Below the pieces are notes generated by a model that ran no database searches, was not told the DNA's origin, and saw only the letters and a list, made by a program, of their open reading frames with translations. From NCBI GenBank assembly GCA_965198415.1, contig CBDAPN010000032.1:1726084-1790083 (forward strand): a stretch of DNA of 64,000 nt. Reading direction: 5' to 3'. Positions 46,250 through 55,567 of this stretch are shown here, piece by piece (position 1 is the stretch's first letter; each line of letters opens with the position of its first letter). A program made the position numbers and the translations under genes. This DNA comes from Endozoicomonas sp965198415. Lineage in GTDB: Bacteria; Pseudomonadota; Gammaproteobacteria; Pseudomonadales; Endozoicomonadaceae.

Positions 46250-46792
46250 TTAAAACTTGATAAAGTGCTGGCGATAAAAGCGCAGCTCTTCGATGGATTC
46301 GCGGATGTCTTCCAGTGCGAGGTGAGTGCCTTTTTTCGTGAATTGCTGCAACAACTTAGGCTGCCAGCGTCGCGCCAGCTCTTTGAGTGTGCTGACATCG
46401 ATATTTCGGTAGTGAAAGTGATCGTGCAGCTCGGGCATATAGTGCCAGAGAAAACGTCTGTCCTGACCGATGGAGTTACCGCACATAGGCGACACCCCTT
46501 TATCAACATGCAGACGAATAAACTCCAGCGTCAGCTGTTCTGCCTGCTGCTCACTGACGCTGCTGGTTCTGACTCGTTCGGTGAGCCCGGTCTCGCTGTG
46601 GGTTTTTACGCACCAAGGGTTCATGGAGTCCAGAACGTCATCGCTGCGGTGAATGGCTAAAACCGGGCCTTCTTCCAAAAGGTTTAACTGCCCATCGGTA
46701 ACGATGGTTGCAATCTCCAGAATGCAGTCATTTACCGGATCAAGGCCCGTCATTTCAAGGTCGATCCATATGAGGTTATCCGATTTAGCCAT
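46250..46792 (-). CDS. orn: Oligoribonuclease
   Basis: A 180-residue 3'-5' exonuclease of the DEDDh class that degrades di- to pentaribonucleotides, including pGpG from c-di-GMP turnover. Motifs: IWIDLEMTGLD (Asp, Glu), GNSIGQDRRFL (Asp), and HLALEDIRESIEEL with the final His and Asp. Length matches the family. Divergent from rsgA with a 209-base shared promoter region, as in many gammaproteobacteria. Confidence 0.96.
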   Translation of the reverse strand: MAKSDNLIWIDLEMTGLDPVNDCILEIATIVTDGQLNLLEEGPVLAIHRSDDVLDSMNPWCVKTHSETGLTERVRTSSVSEQQAEQLTLEFIRLHVDKGVSPMCGNSIGQDRRFLWHYMPELHDHFHYRNIDVSTLKELARRWQPKLLQQFTKKGTHLALEDIRESIEELRFYRQHFIKF

Positions 46793-47001
46793 TCAACACC
46801 CGGTAGTAGAGTTAAGAAAAAATTTTAACTATTTCGACTTTATTAGTTATCTGCACTTTTATCGAAAAAGCCATGCAAAAGCCGGTTAATTCAAAAGCAA
46901 CTCACGAATCAGCTGACATAATAAGCCTACTTCATTCATAATTGCAGCGAAATGAGTCCTGTACAAATTTATGACCTTCCAAACTTCACATAGCGGCCAT
47001 C

Positions 47002-48030
47002 ATGAGTAAGCGTACATTAACGCGCAAACAACGTTGGCGCATCGAAAAAATTCAGAGCGAACGCAAAGCCCGCGCCCAAAAGCGTGAGGAGAAAATTACC
47101 CGCGAACTGCAGGACGACGCCTTAGGCCCTGAACAACAGGGGCTGATCATAGCTCACTACGGCTCACAGCTCGATATCGAGCCTCTTGCTGCTCCGGGTG
47201 AAACCTACCGTTGTCACCTGCGAGCCAACCTGCCACCGCTGGTAACCGGGGACCACATCGTCTGGCGAGCCTCCAACAAAGGTGATATGGGGGTGGTGGT
47301 TGCACTCGATGAGCGCAGCAGCCTGTTGTCACGCCCCGACCCTAGAGGGCAGTTAAAACCCGTTGCAGCCAATATTGACTACATAGTTCTGGTCATTGCG
47401 CCGGTTCCTGCTCCCCATCCTAACCTGATCGACCGTTATCTTGTGGCGGCAGAGACCGTGGATATTACGCCGGTCATCCTGCTGAATAAAACGGATCTGC
47501 TCGACGATGCCAGCCATAAAAGGCTTAACGACATGCTCGCAGGCTTCAGTGGAATCGGCTATCGGGTGCTGAGGGCATCAACCCAAACCGCTGACGGCCT
47601 GAGCGAACTCAAACAACTGCTGAATAAACATACCAGCGTTTTTGTGGGCCAAAGTGGCGTTGGCAAGTCGTCTTTAGTCAACAAACTGTTACCCGGCGTT
47701 GAGACAAAAGTAGGCTCGCTGTCTGAAAATACCGGCAAAGGCACCCATACCACCACCGCAGCCAAACTATTCCACTTTCCTGCCGGAGGAATGTTAATTG
47801 ACTCTCCGGGCATAAGGGAGTTTGGGCTATGGCACATGAAACCGGCACAAGTGCTGAATGGCTTTCGAGAATTTCGTCCATTTATTGGTCACTGCAAATT
47901 CAGAGACTGCCGACACGAAAGTGAACCCGGCTGTGCTCTGCGTGAAGCCCTACTCAATGGCGACATCCACCCACGACGAATGGACAGCTACAACAGCATT
48001 CTCAACTCCCTTAGCGAAGTAAATCAGTAA
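47002..48030 (+). CDS. rsgA: Ribosome small-subunit GTPase RsgA
   Basis: A circularly permuted GTPase that helps late 30S maturation. The 342 residues show a basic N-terminus (TRKQRWRIEKIQSERKARAQK), an OB-fold, the G4 motif NKTD before the P-loop GQSGVGKSSL, G3-like DSPGIREFGL, and a C-terminal zinc site CKFRDCRHESEPGCAL. ATG 47002 lies after a GCGGCCATC context without a strong ribosome binding site. The rhodanese gene follows 18 bases later. Confidence 0.96.
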   Translation: MSKRTLTRKQRWRIEKIQSERKARAQKREEKITRELQDDALGPEQQGLIIAHYGSQLDIEPLAAPGETYRCHLRANLPPLVTGDHIVWRASNKGDMGVVVALDERSSLLSRPDPRGQLKPVAANIDYIVLVIAPVPAPHPNLIDRYLVAAETVDITPVILLNKTDLLDDASHKRLNDMLAGFSGIGYRVLRASTQTADGLSELKQLLNKHTSVFVGQSGVGKSSLVNKLLPGVETKVGSLSENTGKGTHTTTAAKLFHFPAGGMLIDSPGIREFGLWHMKPAQVLNGFREFRPFIGHCKFRDCRHESEPGCALREALLNGDIHPRRMDSYNSILNSLSEVNQ

Positions 48031-48048
48031 AAAAAAACGGAACACAAC

Positions 48049-48882
48049 ATGACGATCACACACAAACTGCCCTTGATTCTCGAACCTCAAGAACTTGAAT
48101 CACTGTTAGTCGATGAAAGCGCTGAACTACAACAACGGCTGATCATCATCGACCTGTGCAACCCGCAACTGTATCGTCAGGCTCACGTGCCCGGAGCAAT
48201 CAACGTATCTCCAAACATGCTGATTGCCGGCACATTGCCCGCCCGGGGTAAATTACCGGCAATCAGCCAATTAGAAGCCCTGTTCGGCGCTCTTGGGTTT
48301 ACCGGTGAGGAGCATTTTATTGTCTATGACGATGAAGGCGGTGGCTGGGCTGGCCGGTTTATCTGGACGCTTGATGTTATCGGCCACAAACAATACTCCT
48401 ACCTTAACGGCGGCATTCATGCTTGGCTAAAAGAGGGACACCAGGCGGAGTCAAAGCCCAATGAAAGAGAGGCTTGCGCTGTTACTCTCTCCACTGATCA
48501 CACAGCCATAGCCAGCAGTGATTACATACTGGAAGCTCTTGGCAGCCCTGAGCTCGCCATCTGGGATGCCCGTTCACCTGAAGAATTTTCGGGAGAGCGG
48601 GTCATGGCGCAAAAAGCGGGTCATATACCCGGTGCTATCAACTATGAATGGACTCGCGCCATGGACCCCAATAAAAACTATCGTATAAAATCCGGGCTAG
48701 CCGAAGAGCTCGAAGCCCTGGGCATCCATAAGAGCAAACAGATCATCACCCACTGCCAAAGTCACCACCGCTCCGGTTTTACCTATCTGGTAGCGAAGGC
48801 TCTGGGCTTTAAAAAAGTAAAAGCCTACGATGGTTCGTGGTCTGAATGGGGTAATCTCCCGAATACACCAACTGAAATTTAA
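48049..48882 (+). CDS. Rhodanese-family sulfurtransferase (two-domain)
   Basis: A 277-residue protein with two rhodanese domains; only the C-terminal one has the catalytic cysteine, Cys236, in ITHCQSHHRSGF. The N-terminal domain has IIIDLCNPQLYRQAHVPGAINV and YDDEGGGWAGRFIWTL. Such enzymes transfer sulfur from thiosulfate or 3-mercaptopyruvate to cyanide or thiol acceptors. Directly downstream of rsgA and probably co-transcribed, as in Pseudomonas relatives. Confidence 0.93.
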   Translation: MTITHKLPLILEPQELESLLVDESAELQQRLIIIDLCNPQLYRQAHVPGAINVSPNMLIAGTLPARGKLPAISQLEALFGALGFTGEEHFIVYDDEGGGWAGRFIWTLDVIGHKQYSYLNGGIHAWLKEGHQAESKPNEREACAVTLSTDHTAIASSDYILEALGSPELAIWDARSPEEFSGERVMAQKAGHIPGAINYEWTRAMDPNKNYRIKSGLAEELEALGIHKSKQIITHCQSHHRSGFTYLVAKALGFKKVKAYDGSWSEWGNLPNTPTEI

Positions 48883-48965
48883 CTGCCATTTGAACTATTT
48901 ACACAAATTACTGTCATAATATTTGTAGTGAAAAATTTTAATTAGACCAGTTTCATCAGGTTTTG

Positions 48966-48988
48966 ATGAGGGTGTGGAGCACCCTCAT
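48966..48988 (+). other. 9-bp hairpin between rhodanese and USP-like genes
   Basis: ATGAGGGTG pairs perfectly with CACCCTCAT around TGGAG. No T tract follows. It may act as a processing site or weak terminator before the USP-like gene 30 bases on. Confidence 0.5.
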
Positions 48989-49018
48989 AGCTTTCGGTAA
49001 AGCGTTTTGAGGTAACAA

Positions 49019-50566
49019 ATGACTATAGAAAATAACCAGTCTATGACCTTATTTAGAACAGATGCTTTTAAATATGTTTGGAAAACATCAAAAAGTAATG
49101 TAATTGCCAAGTTCTTTAAAGCGGTTATCAGCTTTTTTTGTGGCAGAAAAGTAACTGTTGCACAATGGCATGATTATCTGAATCGTTCATCGTCCAGCCC
49201 TGTGAATACAACCCACACCGCTATGGATAACAATAAAGAATTATCTTCGAGAGTCGTCAAACCGCTACCTGGCCAACCGCCTATAATGCCTACAACGCCC
49301 CTTAGTTCAACAGCTGTTAACACTGATCCTAACAATAACATCATTGATAAACCTACTGTAAAGCCTAAGCCAGCGACGCTTATTGGCTTTAAAAACTACG
49401 GCAACACCTGCTTTATAAATACGGGATTAAAATGCATATTTGAAGCGCTCGGGCCGCGCTTTATTGAGGAAATAGATGAAGAGCATGCAAAAAATACCTC
49501 TTTATTACAAAGCAAAATTGATAATGGAGAATCAACAACTTACAACAAAAATGAACTTGCCAAGCTCGAGTCAATAGAAGAACAAATAGGAGCGTTCATA
49601 GCTCTTGCTAGAAACTACTTTGCCAAAAAAAGTGTAACCGATATTGATAAATCATTACAGAAGTTCTTATTATCTTTACGCAAGCATGTAGATCATGACC
49701 CTGAGAACAGTGTATTTAGAAATTTTTTCGACACCAGAGTACCATCGAAGGAGCTTGGTGCCAGACAAAACTCCTCAATTGATTTCATTTTAACACTGCT
49801 GAGCGCTTTCACTTCGGAACCATTACGCTTTGGCCTCAAAACCAAAACCCTGATTAAATATGAATCTGAACTCAAATTAGACCAACAGCCTGAATTAAGC
49901 CTCGTACCTTTACAAAACAACCACAGAACAGTCTACAACCAAATACTCAGACCCGAAAATGGCCTCGTGATGACCAGTGCCGTCGCAATGATGTCCGGCG
50001 ATTCTATGACCGAATCAGTGGCACGGACCTTAGCCCCAGACAGCGTTGAGGTAACAGGTCAAAGCATTCAATTAGAAATTTGCAAAGGACAAAATTTACC
50101 CGAAAACACCCAGCTAAGCATACCAAATGAATTGCAATTTTATACAACATCGGAAAAGAAATACTCTGCCAACCTCGACAAACTCAAATGCATTATATTG
50201 GAGCCAATACTACAAGACCTTCAAAATACCCAAAACCTGCAAAATATTCCGGGCTTGCAAGAAGCGAAAGAAACCATGAACCAAAACATTGTTGTTCCAA
50301 TCACGCATGAAAATACGTCAAAGGATTCATATTTTCATCATGGCCAAGATTATGATGTTGAATTCCAGCCCGTTTGTGTGGGCATACACCACGGGAGAAG
50401 TAACAATGCAGGACATAAAGTAGCACTTATTCGAGATAAAAATGGGTCATTCTATGAACACAATGATTTTTACGTTGGAGAACCAAAGGATTCAATTTCG
50501 GAATTTAGCGGACTTCCTGAAGGGATTATTTATAAGTTAGTGTCTGTAACCCCTAAAAATAAATAA
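49019..50566 (+). CDS. USP-type (peptidase C19) deubiquitinase-like protein
   Basis: A 515-residue protein. After an N-terminal tail with a short hydrophobic patch (FFKAVISFFCG) and a proline/threonine-rich linker (KPLPGQPPIMPTTPLSSTAV), residues 121-142 form a USP Cys box (GFKNYGNTCFINTGLKCIF) with Cys131 and the preceding oxyanion Asn. The His box (NNAGHKVALIRDKNGSFYEHNDFYVG) supplies His466 and Asp483. These are the signature elements of eukaryotic ubiquitin-specific proteases, and bacteria have no ubiquitin, so a host-directed effector is the natural inference. AT-rich relative to the backbone. No secretion signal is identifiable. Confidence 0.85.
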   Translation: MTIENNQSMTLFRTDAFKYVWKTSKSNVIAKFFKAVISFFCGRKVTVAQWHDYLNRSSSSPVNTTHTAMDNNKELSSRVVKPLPGQPPIMPTTPLSSTAVNTDPNNNIIDKPTVKPKPATLIGFKNYGNTCFINTGLKCIFEALGPRFIEEIDEEHAKNTSLLQSKIDNGESTTYNKNELAKLESIEEQIGAFIALARNYFAKKSVTDIDKSLQKFLLSLRKHVDHDPENSVFRNFFDTRVPSKELGARQNSSIDFILTLLSAFTSEPLRFGLKTKTLIKYESELKLDQQPELSLVPLQNNHRTVYNQILRPENGLVMTSAVAMMSGDSMTESVARTLAPDSVEVTGQSIQLEICKGQNLPENTQLSIPNELQFYTTSEKKYSANLDKLKCIILEPILQDLQNTQNLQNIPGLQEAKETMNQNIVVPITHENTSKDSYFHHGQDYDVEFQPVCVGIHHGRSNNAGHKVALIRDKNGSFYEHNDFYVGEPKDSISEFSGLPEGIIYKLVSVTPKNK

Positions 50567-50720
50567 AAACCTTTGGAAAAAGGTGTCTCCTGATAAAAAT
50601 TAATGTTGTAACTGCTTAATAACAAATAAGCAGTTATAAATACTGTTTGTAGAAAAAAATTTGCCTTTATAATTAATTTCTGAGAATCATCAACACAGAA
50701 AGATAAACGACACCAAAAAG

Positions 50721-51143
50721 ATGAACGTATTAAATAAAGTTATACGCTGCCTGTTTAAACTGTCATTGTCCGTTGCGAGAATATTTCTTGTAGTTATTTA
50801 CATGATCTTTTTTGCTGTGGTTACCTACGATCATGTGGCACCCGTAATTTATCATTTTGGTAACTACAAAAGCTTCTCTATTGAGTTCTGGATTAGCCAG
50901 ACATTATTTGTGTTGATAGTTACACTGTTTATTTTACATATCGCCACCAAGAGGAATGTCTTCTTATACGTTTCAATATTCTTATACTTAATCTACTCTA
51001 CTCAAGCTGTCGTTAAAGCGTATTTTCACCCGTTTATGTTTTTAGGTGAGTATAAGTCTGCCATATTTCTTTACACCGTTCTTGCCATACCTCTGATCAG
51101 GTGCCTATGGGCCGTTCACAAGCCTCAAACGCGAAACTCATAA
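50721..51143 (+). CDS. Small polytopic membrane protein of unknown function
   Basis: A 140-residue protein with four hydrophobic spans (LSVARIFLVVIYMIFFAVV, FWISQTLFVLIVTLFILHIA, VFLYVSIFLYLIYSTQ, AIFLYTVLAIPLIRCLW). AT-rich like the preceding USP-like gene, and possibly part of the same acquired segment (49.0-51.1 kb) between rhodanese and psd. I recognise no family. Confidence 0.65.
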   Translation: MNVLNKVIRCLFKLSLSVARIFLVVIYMIFFAVVTYDHVAPVIYHFGNYKSFSIEFWISQTLFVLIVTLFILHIATKRNVFLYVSIFLYLIYSTQAVVKAYFHPFMFLGEYKSAIFLYTVLAIPLIRCLWAVHKPQTRNS

Positions 51144-51266
51144 AACCCTGAGCCACTCAACTGAAAAGTGCACAAGCCCTTTGTGGTTCATTGCACCTAA
51201 CGAAAAATTCCTATATTTCAGGTACAATGCTCGCCCTCGTTAGTGAAAACTCAGGCAACTATCATC

Positions 51267-52151
51267 GTGAAAGAAAAACTGTTTGCTGCAATTCAATATA
51301 TGCTGCCCCATCATCTTATTTCCCGGGCTGTATACTATTTTGCTGAATGCCAGACGCCCTGGCTGAAAAATCGCCTGATCCGTTGGGCTATCAAGCGGTA
51401 CAACGTCAATATGGGCGAAGCCCAGCGCGAAACAGCCGAGGAGTTCAGCAGCTTTAACGACTTTTTTACCCGTGCTCTCAAAGCCGACGCCCGCCCTTTA
51501 CCACAAGACCCAACGCACATCGTTAGCCCCGCAGATGGCGTCATCAGTCAGATTGGCGATATCAAAAATGGTCGAATCTTTCAGGCTAAAGGGCATGATT
51601 ACAGTCTGGTAGAGCTTTTAGGCGGAGATCTGAAATTAGGGCAGGAGTTTATGGGTGGTAAGTTTGCCACTATTTACCTGTCGCCAAAAGATTATCACCG
51701 TGTGCACATACCTGCAGCCGGAACGCTGCACCAAATGATTCACGTTCCCGGTCGTTTATTTTCGGTCAACCAAAGCACTGCCGAAAACATCCCCAACCTG
51801 TTTGCCCGCAATGAGCGAGTGGTCAGTATTTTCGATACCCAGTTTGGCCCCATGGCTGTCATCATGGTGGGTGCAATCAATGTTGCCAGTATTGAGACCG
51901 TTTGGGCTGGTCTGGTCACACCACGGCGAGGTCAACCTTGCACCACCACCTACGGAGAGGCTAGTCAGAGTGTTGAATTAAGTCGTGGCGATGAACTGGG
52001 GCGTTTTAAGCTTGGTTCTACGGCGATTGTTCTGTTTGGCAAAAAACAAATTCAGTGGCTTGAGAACTGGCAAGCGGGGCTTACCATTAAGATGGGCGAA
52101 GCACTGGCTCGCACAAACATTAACGAGCAAGACGCCTCCAATCAGGAATAG
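51267..52151 (+). CDS. psd: Phosphatidylserine decarboxylase proenzyme
   Basis: Makes phosphatidylethanolamine at the inner membrane. Motifs: FNDFFTRALK, PADGVISQIG, GHDYSLVELLGG, YLSPKDYHRVHIP with the conserved His, VNQSTAENIPNLFARNER, and the self-cleavage site FKLGSTAIVLF, where the Ser (about residue 251) becomes the pyruvoyl group. The frame opens at a GTG at 51243; the GTG at 51267 gives VKEKLFAAIQYMLP, closer to the family start. About 294 residues. gshB follows seven bases later. Confidence 0.95.
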   Translation: MKEKLFAAIQYMLPHHLISRAVYYFAECQTPWLKNRLIRWAIKRYNVNMGEAQRETAEEFSSFNDFFTRALKADARPLPQDPTHIVSPADGVISQIGDIKNGRIFQAKGHDYSLVELLGGDLKLGQEFMGGKFATIYLSPKDYHRVHIPAAGTLHQMIHVPGRLFSVNQSTAENIPNLFARNERVVSIFDTQFGPMAVIMVGAINVASIETVWAGLVTPRRGQPCTTTYGEASQSVELSRGDELGRFKLGSTAIVLFGKKQIQWLENWQAGLTIKMGEALARTNINEQDASNQE

Positions 52152-52158
52152 CAACAAA

Positions 52159-53115
52159 ATGAGCATCAAACTCGGCATTGTGATGGACCCTATCGCCTCC
52201 ATCAACTACAAAAAAGACAGCTCTTTGGCTATGCTGTTGGCCGCCAGCAACAAAGGCTGGCAACTGTTTTACATGGAGCAGGCGGACCTCTATCAAAAAG
52301 AGGGTGTTGCCATGGGTAGCGTGCAGAGTTTACAAGTAAACGCTGACCCCAATCACTGGTTCGAGCTCGGTGAGCGCCAAGAGCTGCCACTGAATGCTCT
52401 GGACGTCATTTTGATGCGCAAAGACCCACCCTTTGATATGGAGTTTATTTACAGCACTTATCTGCTGGAGCAAGCCCAGAGCGCCGGTACTCTGATCGTC
52501 AACAACCCGCGCAGCATCCGTGATTGCAACGAAAAAATGTTTGCCACGCTGTTCCCTCAGTGCACTCCACCGGTAATGGTTTCTCGCAGCCCCCGCTTAT
52601 TGAAGGAGTTTGCCGCCAGCCACGGTGATGTTGTCCTCAAGCCTCTGGACGGCATGGGCGGCAGCTCAATTTTCCGCACTCAGCCTGACGACCCGAACCT
52701 AAGCGTTATCATCGAAACACTCACCGAGTATGGTCAGCGCCAAGCCATGATTCAAAAGTTTATCCCGGACATCACCTGTGGCGATAAACGCATCCTGATG
52801 ATTGATGGCGAGCCTGTACCCTATTGTCTGGCGCGAATTCCGGCAAAAGGTGAATTAAGAGGTAATCTGGCCGCTGGCGGTACCGGTGAAGGAAGGCCAC
52901 TAAGCGAACGGGATCGATGGATTGCCAAACAGGTTGGCCCTGTACTGCGTGAAAAAGGGCTAATCTTTGTCGGGCTTGATGTTATTGGCGACTACCTGAC
53001 AGAAATTAACGTAACGTCACCAACCTGTATCCGTGAACTGGATAACCAGTTCGCACTGAATATTGCCGGACAGTTATTGGATAAAATCGACGAAAAGCTC
53101 AAGAAGAACCACTGA
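52159..53115 (+). CDS. gshB: Glutathione synthetase
   Basis: ATP-grasp enzyme joining gamma-glutamylcysteine and glycine. A 318-residue protein from ATG 52159 (MSIKLGIVMDPIASINYKKDSSLAML); the frame extends back into psd. Further motifs: VILMRKDPPFDMEFIYSTYLLE, VLKPLDGMGGSSIF (ATP-binding loop), RILMIDGEPVPYCLARIP, GEGRPLSERD and INVTSPTCIRELD. Begins the gshB-tonB-yqgE-yqgF neighbourhood typical of pseudomonads. Together with gor at 34.7 kb it covers glutathione synthesis and recycling. Confidence 0.96.
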   Translation: MSIKLGIVMDPIASINYKKDSSLAMLLAASNKGWQLFYMEQADLYQKEGVAMGSVQSLQVNADPNHWFELGERQELPLNALDVILMRKDPPFDMEFIYSTYLLEQAQSAGTLIVNNPRSIRDCNEKMFATLFPQCTPPVMVSRSPRLLKEFAASHGDVVLKPLDGMGGSSIFRTQPDDPNLSVIIETLTEYGQRQAMIQKFIPDITCGDKRILMIDGEPVPYCLARIPAKGELRGNLAAGGTGEGRPLSERDRWIAKQVGPVLREKGLIFVGLDVIGDYLTEINVTSPTCIRELDNQFALNIAGQLLDKIDEKLKKNH

Positions 53116-53134
53116 ACAGACGATTATCCCTTTA

Positions 53135-53180
53135 CCCGGAAGATTTATCTCGAACACTCTTCCGGGAGCTTGTATTTTCC
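53135..53180 (+). terminator. Probable terminator after gshB
   Basis: CCCGGAAGA (53135-53143) pairs with TCTTCCGGG (53158-53166) around a 14-base loop, followed by an interrupted T-rich stretch (TTGTATTTT). A weaker candidate than the others because of the long loop and broken T tract. Confidence 0.5.
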
Positions 53181-53393
53181 GGTGTCTGATGTGGATGATG
53201 CCTTGTAGTAATTTACAGCCCTCAGGGTATAGACTGTTTTAGTTAGTAAAATCCTACAGTTAGCTACTAATGTAAGATTTAATCAGTGAAAAATAAGCCT
53301 GCAGCAAACCCTTAAATCAGGAGGGTTTATTCCGGTATCAACCAGAACAACTATGCAACAGCGCTTCACCAAGGAAAGCAGTACTCAAACGCT

Positions 53394-54284
53394 ATGACCC
53401 AGCCAGCCAATACTCAACCAACAGTCGTCTCTTCTGCTGATCGCTTGGTTTTTACCCTTTTTATGGCAGCCATCATGCACGCTCTGATAGTGCTGGGCCT
53501 GACTTTTGGTTATGAAGAAAAACCTGCACCGCCACCACAACTAGAAGTCACACTGGCAACGTATCAAAGTAAAGAGAAACCACAACAAGTGGACTATCTG
53601 GCCCAAATCAACCAACAAGGCAGTGGCTCTCTGGAAGAAAAGGCACTGCCATCCAGCGACCAGCAAGCGCAGTTTCAGGAAGACACTATCAAAGAAGTGC
53701 AGCCTCAGGCACAGACAGCGGCACAACCAAAACCGATACCCAAACCGCAAACAACCGTCACTACTGAGGGCAAAAGTGATCAAAACATTGCCAAAACCAC
53801 CGACACAGCACCACAAAAACCTGACTCTGTTGAAGAGGGCAAGCCCCGCGAACGCATCGACCTGAAACACGAAATTGCCAGCCTTGAAGCGCAATTTCAC
53901 CAGCAACGTCAGGAATACGCCAAGCGACCGCGCAAAATCCGATTGACGTCAGCGGCAACGATGGAGCAACCCGGCGCTTTTTATAAAGAGTCTTGGCGGC
54001 GTAAGGTAGAGCAAGTAGGAAACCTGAATTACCCGGAAAGCGCCCGCAAAAACAAGCTCTATGGCCAGTTACGACTGATGGTGGCCATCAACCGGGATGG
54101 AACGTTACGAGATATTGAAATTATGGAGTCGTCTGGCCACAAGGTGTTGGATGACGCGGCAAAACGCATCGTCAGACTGGCCTCTCCCTTTGCTCCATTT
54201 GATGACTCACTGAATCAATACGACATTGTTGAAATTATCAGAACCTGGCGCTTTGAACCGGGAGATAAACTGTTCAGCCAGTAG
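53394..54284 (+). CDS. tonB: TonB-family energy-transducing protein
   Basis: A 296-residue protein with one N-terminal membrane anchor (LVFTLFMAAIMHALIVLGLTFG), a long proline/glutamine-rich periplasmic spacer (residues about 45-150), and a C-terminal TonB domain (YPESARKNKLYGQLRLMVAINRDGTLRDIEIMESSGHKVLDDAAKRIV). Couples the proton gradient to outer-membrane receptors via ExbB-ExbD, which are not adjacent. The gshB-tonB-yqgE-yqgF order matches Pseudomonas. Confidence 0.9.
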   Translation: MTQPANTQPTVVSSADRLVFTLFMAAIMHALIVLGLTFGYEEKPAPPPQLEVTLATYQSKEKPQQVDYLAQINQQGSGSLEEKALPSSDQQAQFQEDTIKEVQPQAQTAAQPKPIPKPQTTVTTEGKSDQNIAKTTDTAPQKPDSVEEGKPRERIDLKHEIASLEAQFHQQRQEYAKRPRKIRLTSAATMEQPGAFYKESWRRKVEQVGNLNYPESARKNKLYGQLRLMVAINRDGTLRDIEIMESSGHKVLDDAAKRIVRLASPFAPFDDSLNQYDIVEIIRTWRFEPGDKLFSQ

Positions 54285-54352
54285 CTAGCTGGTTCAATGA
54301 AGGAAGTGAATCTAAGCTTGCCATAGACGTCTTTTATCCTGATACTGCCGCT

Positions 54353-54922
54353 ATGAGTGTCCCATTTCAGAATTTCAAAAGCCATTTCCTGATCGCCATG
54401 CCGGGCATGGCCGATCCCTATTTCTCTGAAACTCTCACCCTGGTCTGCGAATACAACACCGATGGCGCGCTAGGCATCATCGTCAACCGCCCCAGTACGC
54501 TCATCGTCAGTGAGGTTTTTCAGCAAACCGGCATCCATAGCCCTGATAACGCTGGCATTGGCCGGCATATGGTTTATGCCGGTGGACCCGTTGCTCAGGA
54601 AAGAGGCTTTGTCCTTAACTCCGGTGAAAAACACTGGGGAGCCAGCTTGGAAATCGCTCCCGGGTTGCAACTGGTCTCATCAACCGATGTACTGGTCGCC
54701 ATGGCCGAAGGCGGAGGGCCAAAACAGACCCTCGTGGTTCTTGGCTATGCTGGCTGGGGTGCCGGCCAGTTAGAAAAAGAGATTGCCGATAATGTTTGGC
54801 TCACCTGCGAAGCCAATCCGGGCATTCTTTTCGAGACACCTTATCACCAGCGCCTCAGTGCTGCCGCCAGTACTTTGGGGGTTAATCTCGACCTGATCTC
54901 TGATCAGGTTGGCCACGCATAG
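54353..54922 (+). CDS. YqgE/AlgH family protein
   Basis: A 189-residue DUF179 protein: FKSHFLIAMPGMADPYFSETLTLVCEYNTDGALGIIVNRP, YAGGPVAQERGFVL, and LGYAGWGAGQLEKEI. The family is broadly conserved next to yqgF; biochemical function unknown. In P. aeruginosa AlgH influences alginate production. It runs into yqgF with a seven-base gap. Confidence 0.94.
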   Translation: MSVPFQNFKSHFLIAMPGMADPYFSETLTLVCEYNTDGALGIIVNRPSTLIVSEVFQQTGIHSPDNAGIGRHMVYAGGPVAQERGFVLNSGEKHWGASLEIAPGLQLVSSTDVLVAMAEGGGPKQTLVVLGYAGWGAGQLEKEIADNVWLTCEANPGILFETPYHQRLSAAASTLGVNLDLISDQVGHA

Positions 54923-54928
54923 ATCACC

Positions 54929-55384
54929 ATGACTAACAAAAAACTAAAAACCCTGCTCGGCTTTGACTTTGGTACCCGTAACATCGGCGTTGCCACCGGA
55001 CAGGTTATTACGCAAACCGCCTCTCCTCTCCCTTCGCTGAAAGCCAAAGATGGCATACCTGACTGGACTCAGATCGAGGCACTGATAACAGAGTGGAAGC
55101 CCGATGCCATCGTCGTTGGCATACCGCTCAATATGGATGGCTCTGAATCGGAAATGTCCCGCCGTGCCAGAAAATTTGGCAAACGGATTCACGGACGATT
55201 CAACCTGCCATTTTACGAGGCTGATGAACGACTCACGTCTTTTGAGGCCAAAGAGTGGGCCAACCGACTTGGCCATAAAGGGCATTACGGCTCACAGCCT
55301 GTGGATGCTATGGCGGCACAGATTATTCTGGAAGCCTGGTTAAACGACAGTAGTAATTCGCATCTGCTGGAACAAGCGCATTAG
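54929..55384 (+). CDS. ruvX: YqgF/RuvX putative pre-16S rRNA nuclease
   Basis: A 151-residue RNase H-fold nuclease needed for maturation of the 16S rRNA 5' end. GFDFGTRNIGVATGQ holds the first catalytic Asp, VVGIPLNMDGSESEMSRRARKFGKRI is the family signature, YEADERLTSFEAKE the Glu, and PVDAMAAQIILEAWL the last Asp. The start is ATG 54929. Last gene of the gshB-tonB-yqgE group; the sRNA cluster follows immediately. Confidence 0.95.
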   Translation: MTNKKLKTLLGFDFGTRNIGVATGQVITQTASPLPSLKAKDGIPDWTQIEALITEWKPDAIVVGIPLNMDGSESEMSRRARKFGKRIHGRFNLPFYEADERLTSFEAKEWANRLGHKGHYGSQPVDAMAAQIILEAWLNDSSNSHLLEQAH

Positions 55385-55406
55385 AAAGGACGCATTTATT
55401 CTGAGT

Positions 55407-55453
55407 TGTTACCCACCCCACCCACGTTACACAGCAAGAGAAACGTTGTAACA
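55407..55453 (+). promoter_or_regulatory. CbrB-like activator half-sites, sRNA locus 1
   Basis: TGTTAC at 55407-55412, CGTTAC at 55425-55430 and GTAACA at 55448-55453. The GTAACA half-site starts 94 bases before the TGGCAC element of the sigma54-like promoter, the same distance (92-94) as at the other two loci. TGTTAC/GTAACA is, as I recall, the recognition motif of CbrB, the NtrC-type activator of crcZ in pseudomonads. Confidence 0.7.
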
Positions 55454-55541
55454 GAAAAGCAACGGCCATTGCTTGTATAAAAAAACGGCACTTCTCGCTT
55501 ACCCCTTATTTACCAAGGCTTACAGAGATTTTTACTTAAAT

Positions 55542-55557
55542 TGGCACAGTGCTTGAT
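55542..55557 (+). promoter_or_regulatory. Sigma54-like -24/-12 promoter, sRNA locus 1
   Basis: TGGCAC-N5-TTGAT has exact -24/-12 spacing but A instead of C after TTG. The same replacement type occurs at the other two loci. Transcription would start near 55568. Confidence 0.65.
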
Positions 55558-55567
55558 ATACCAACAT

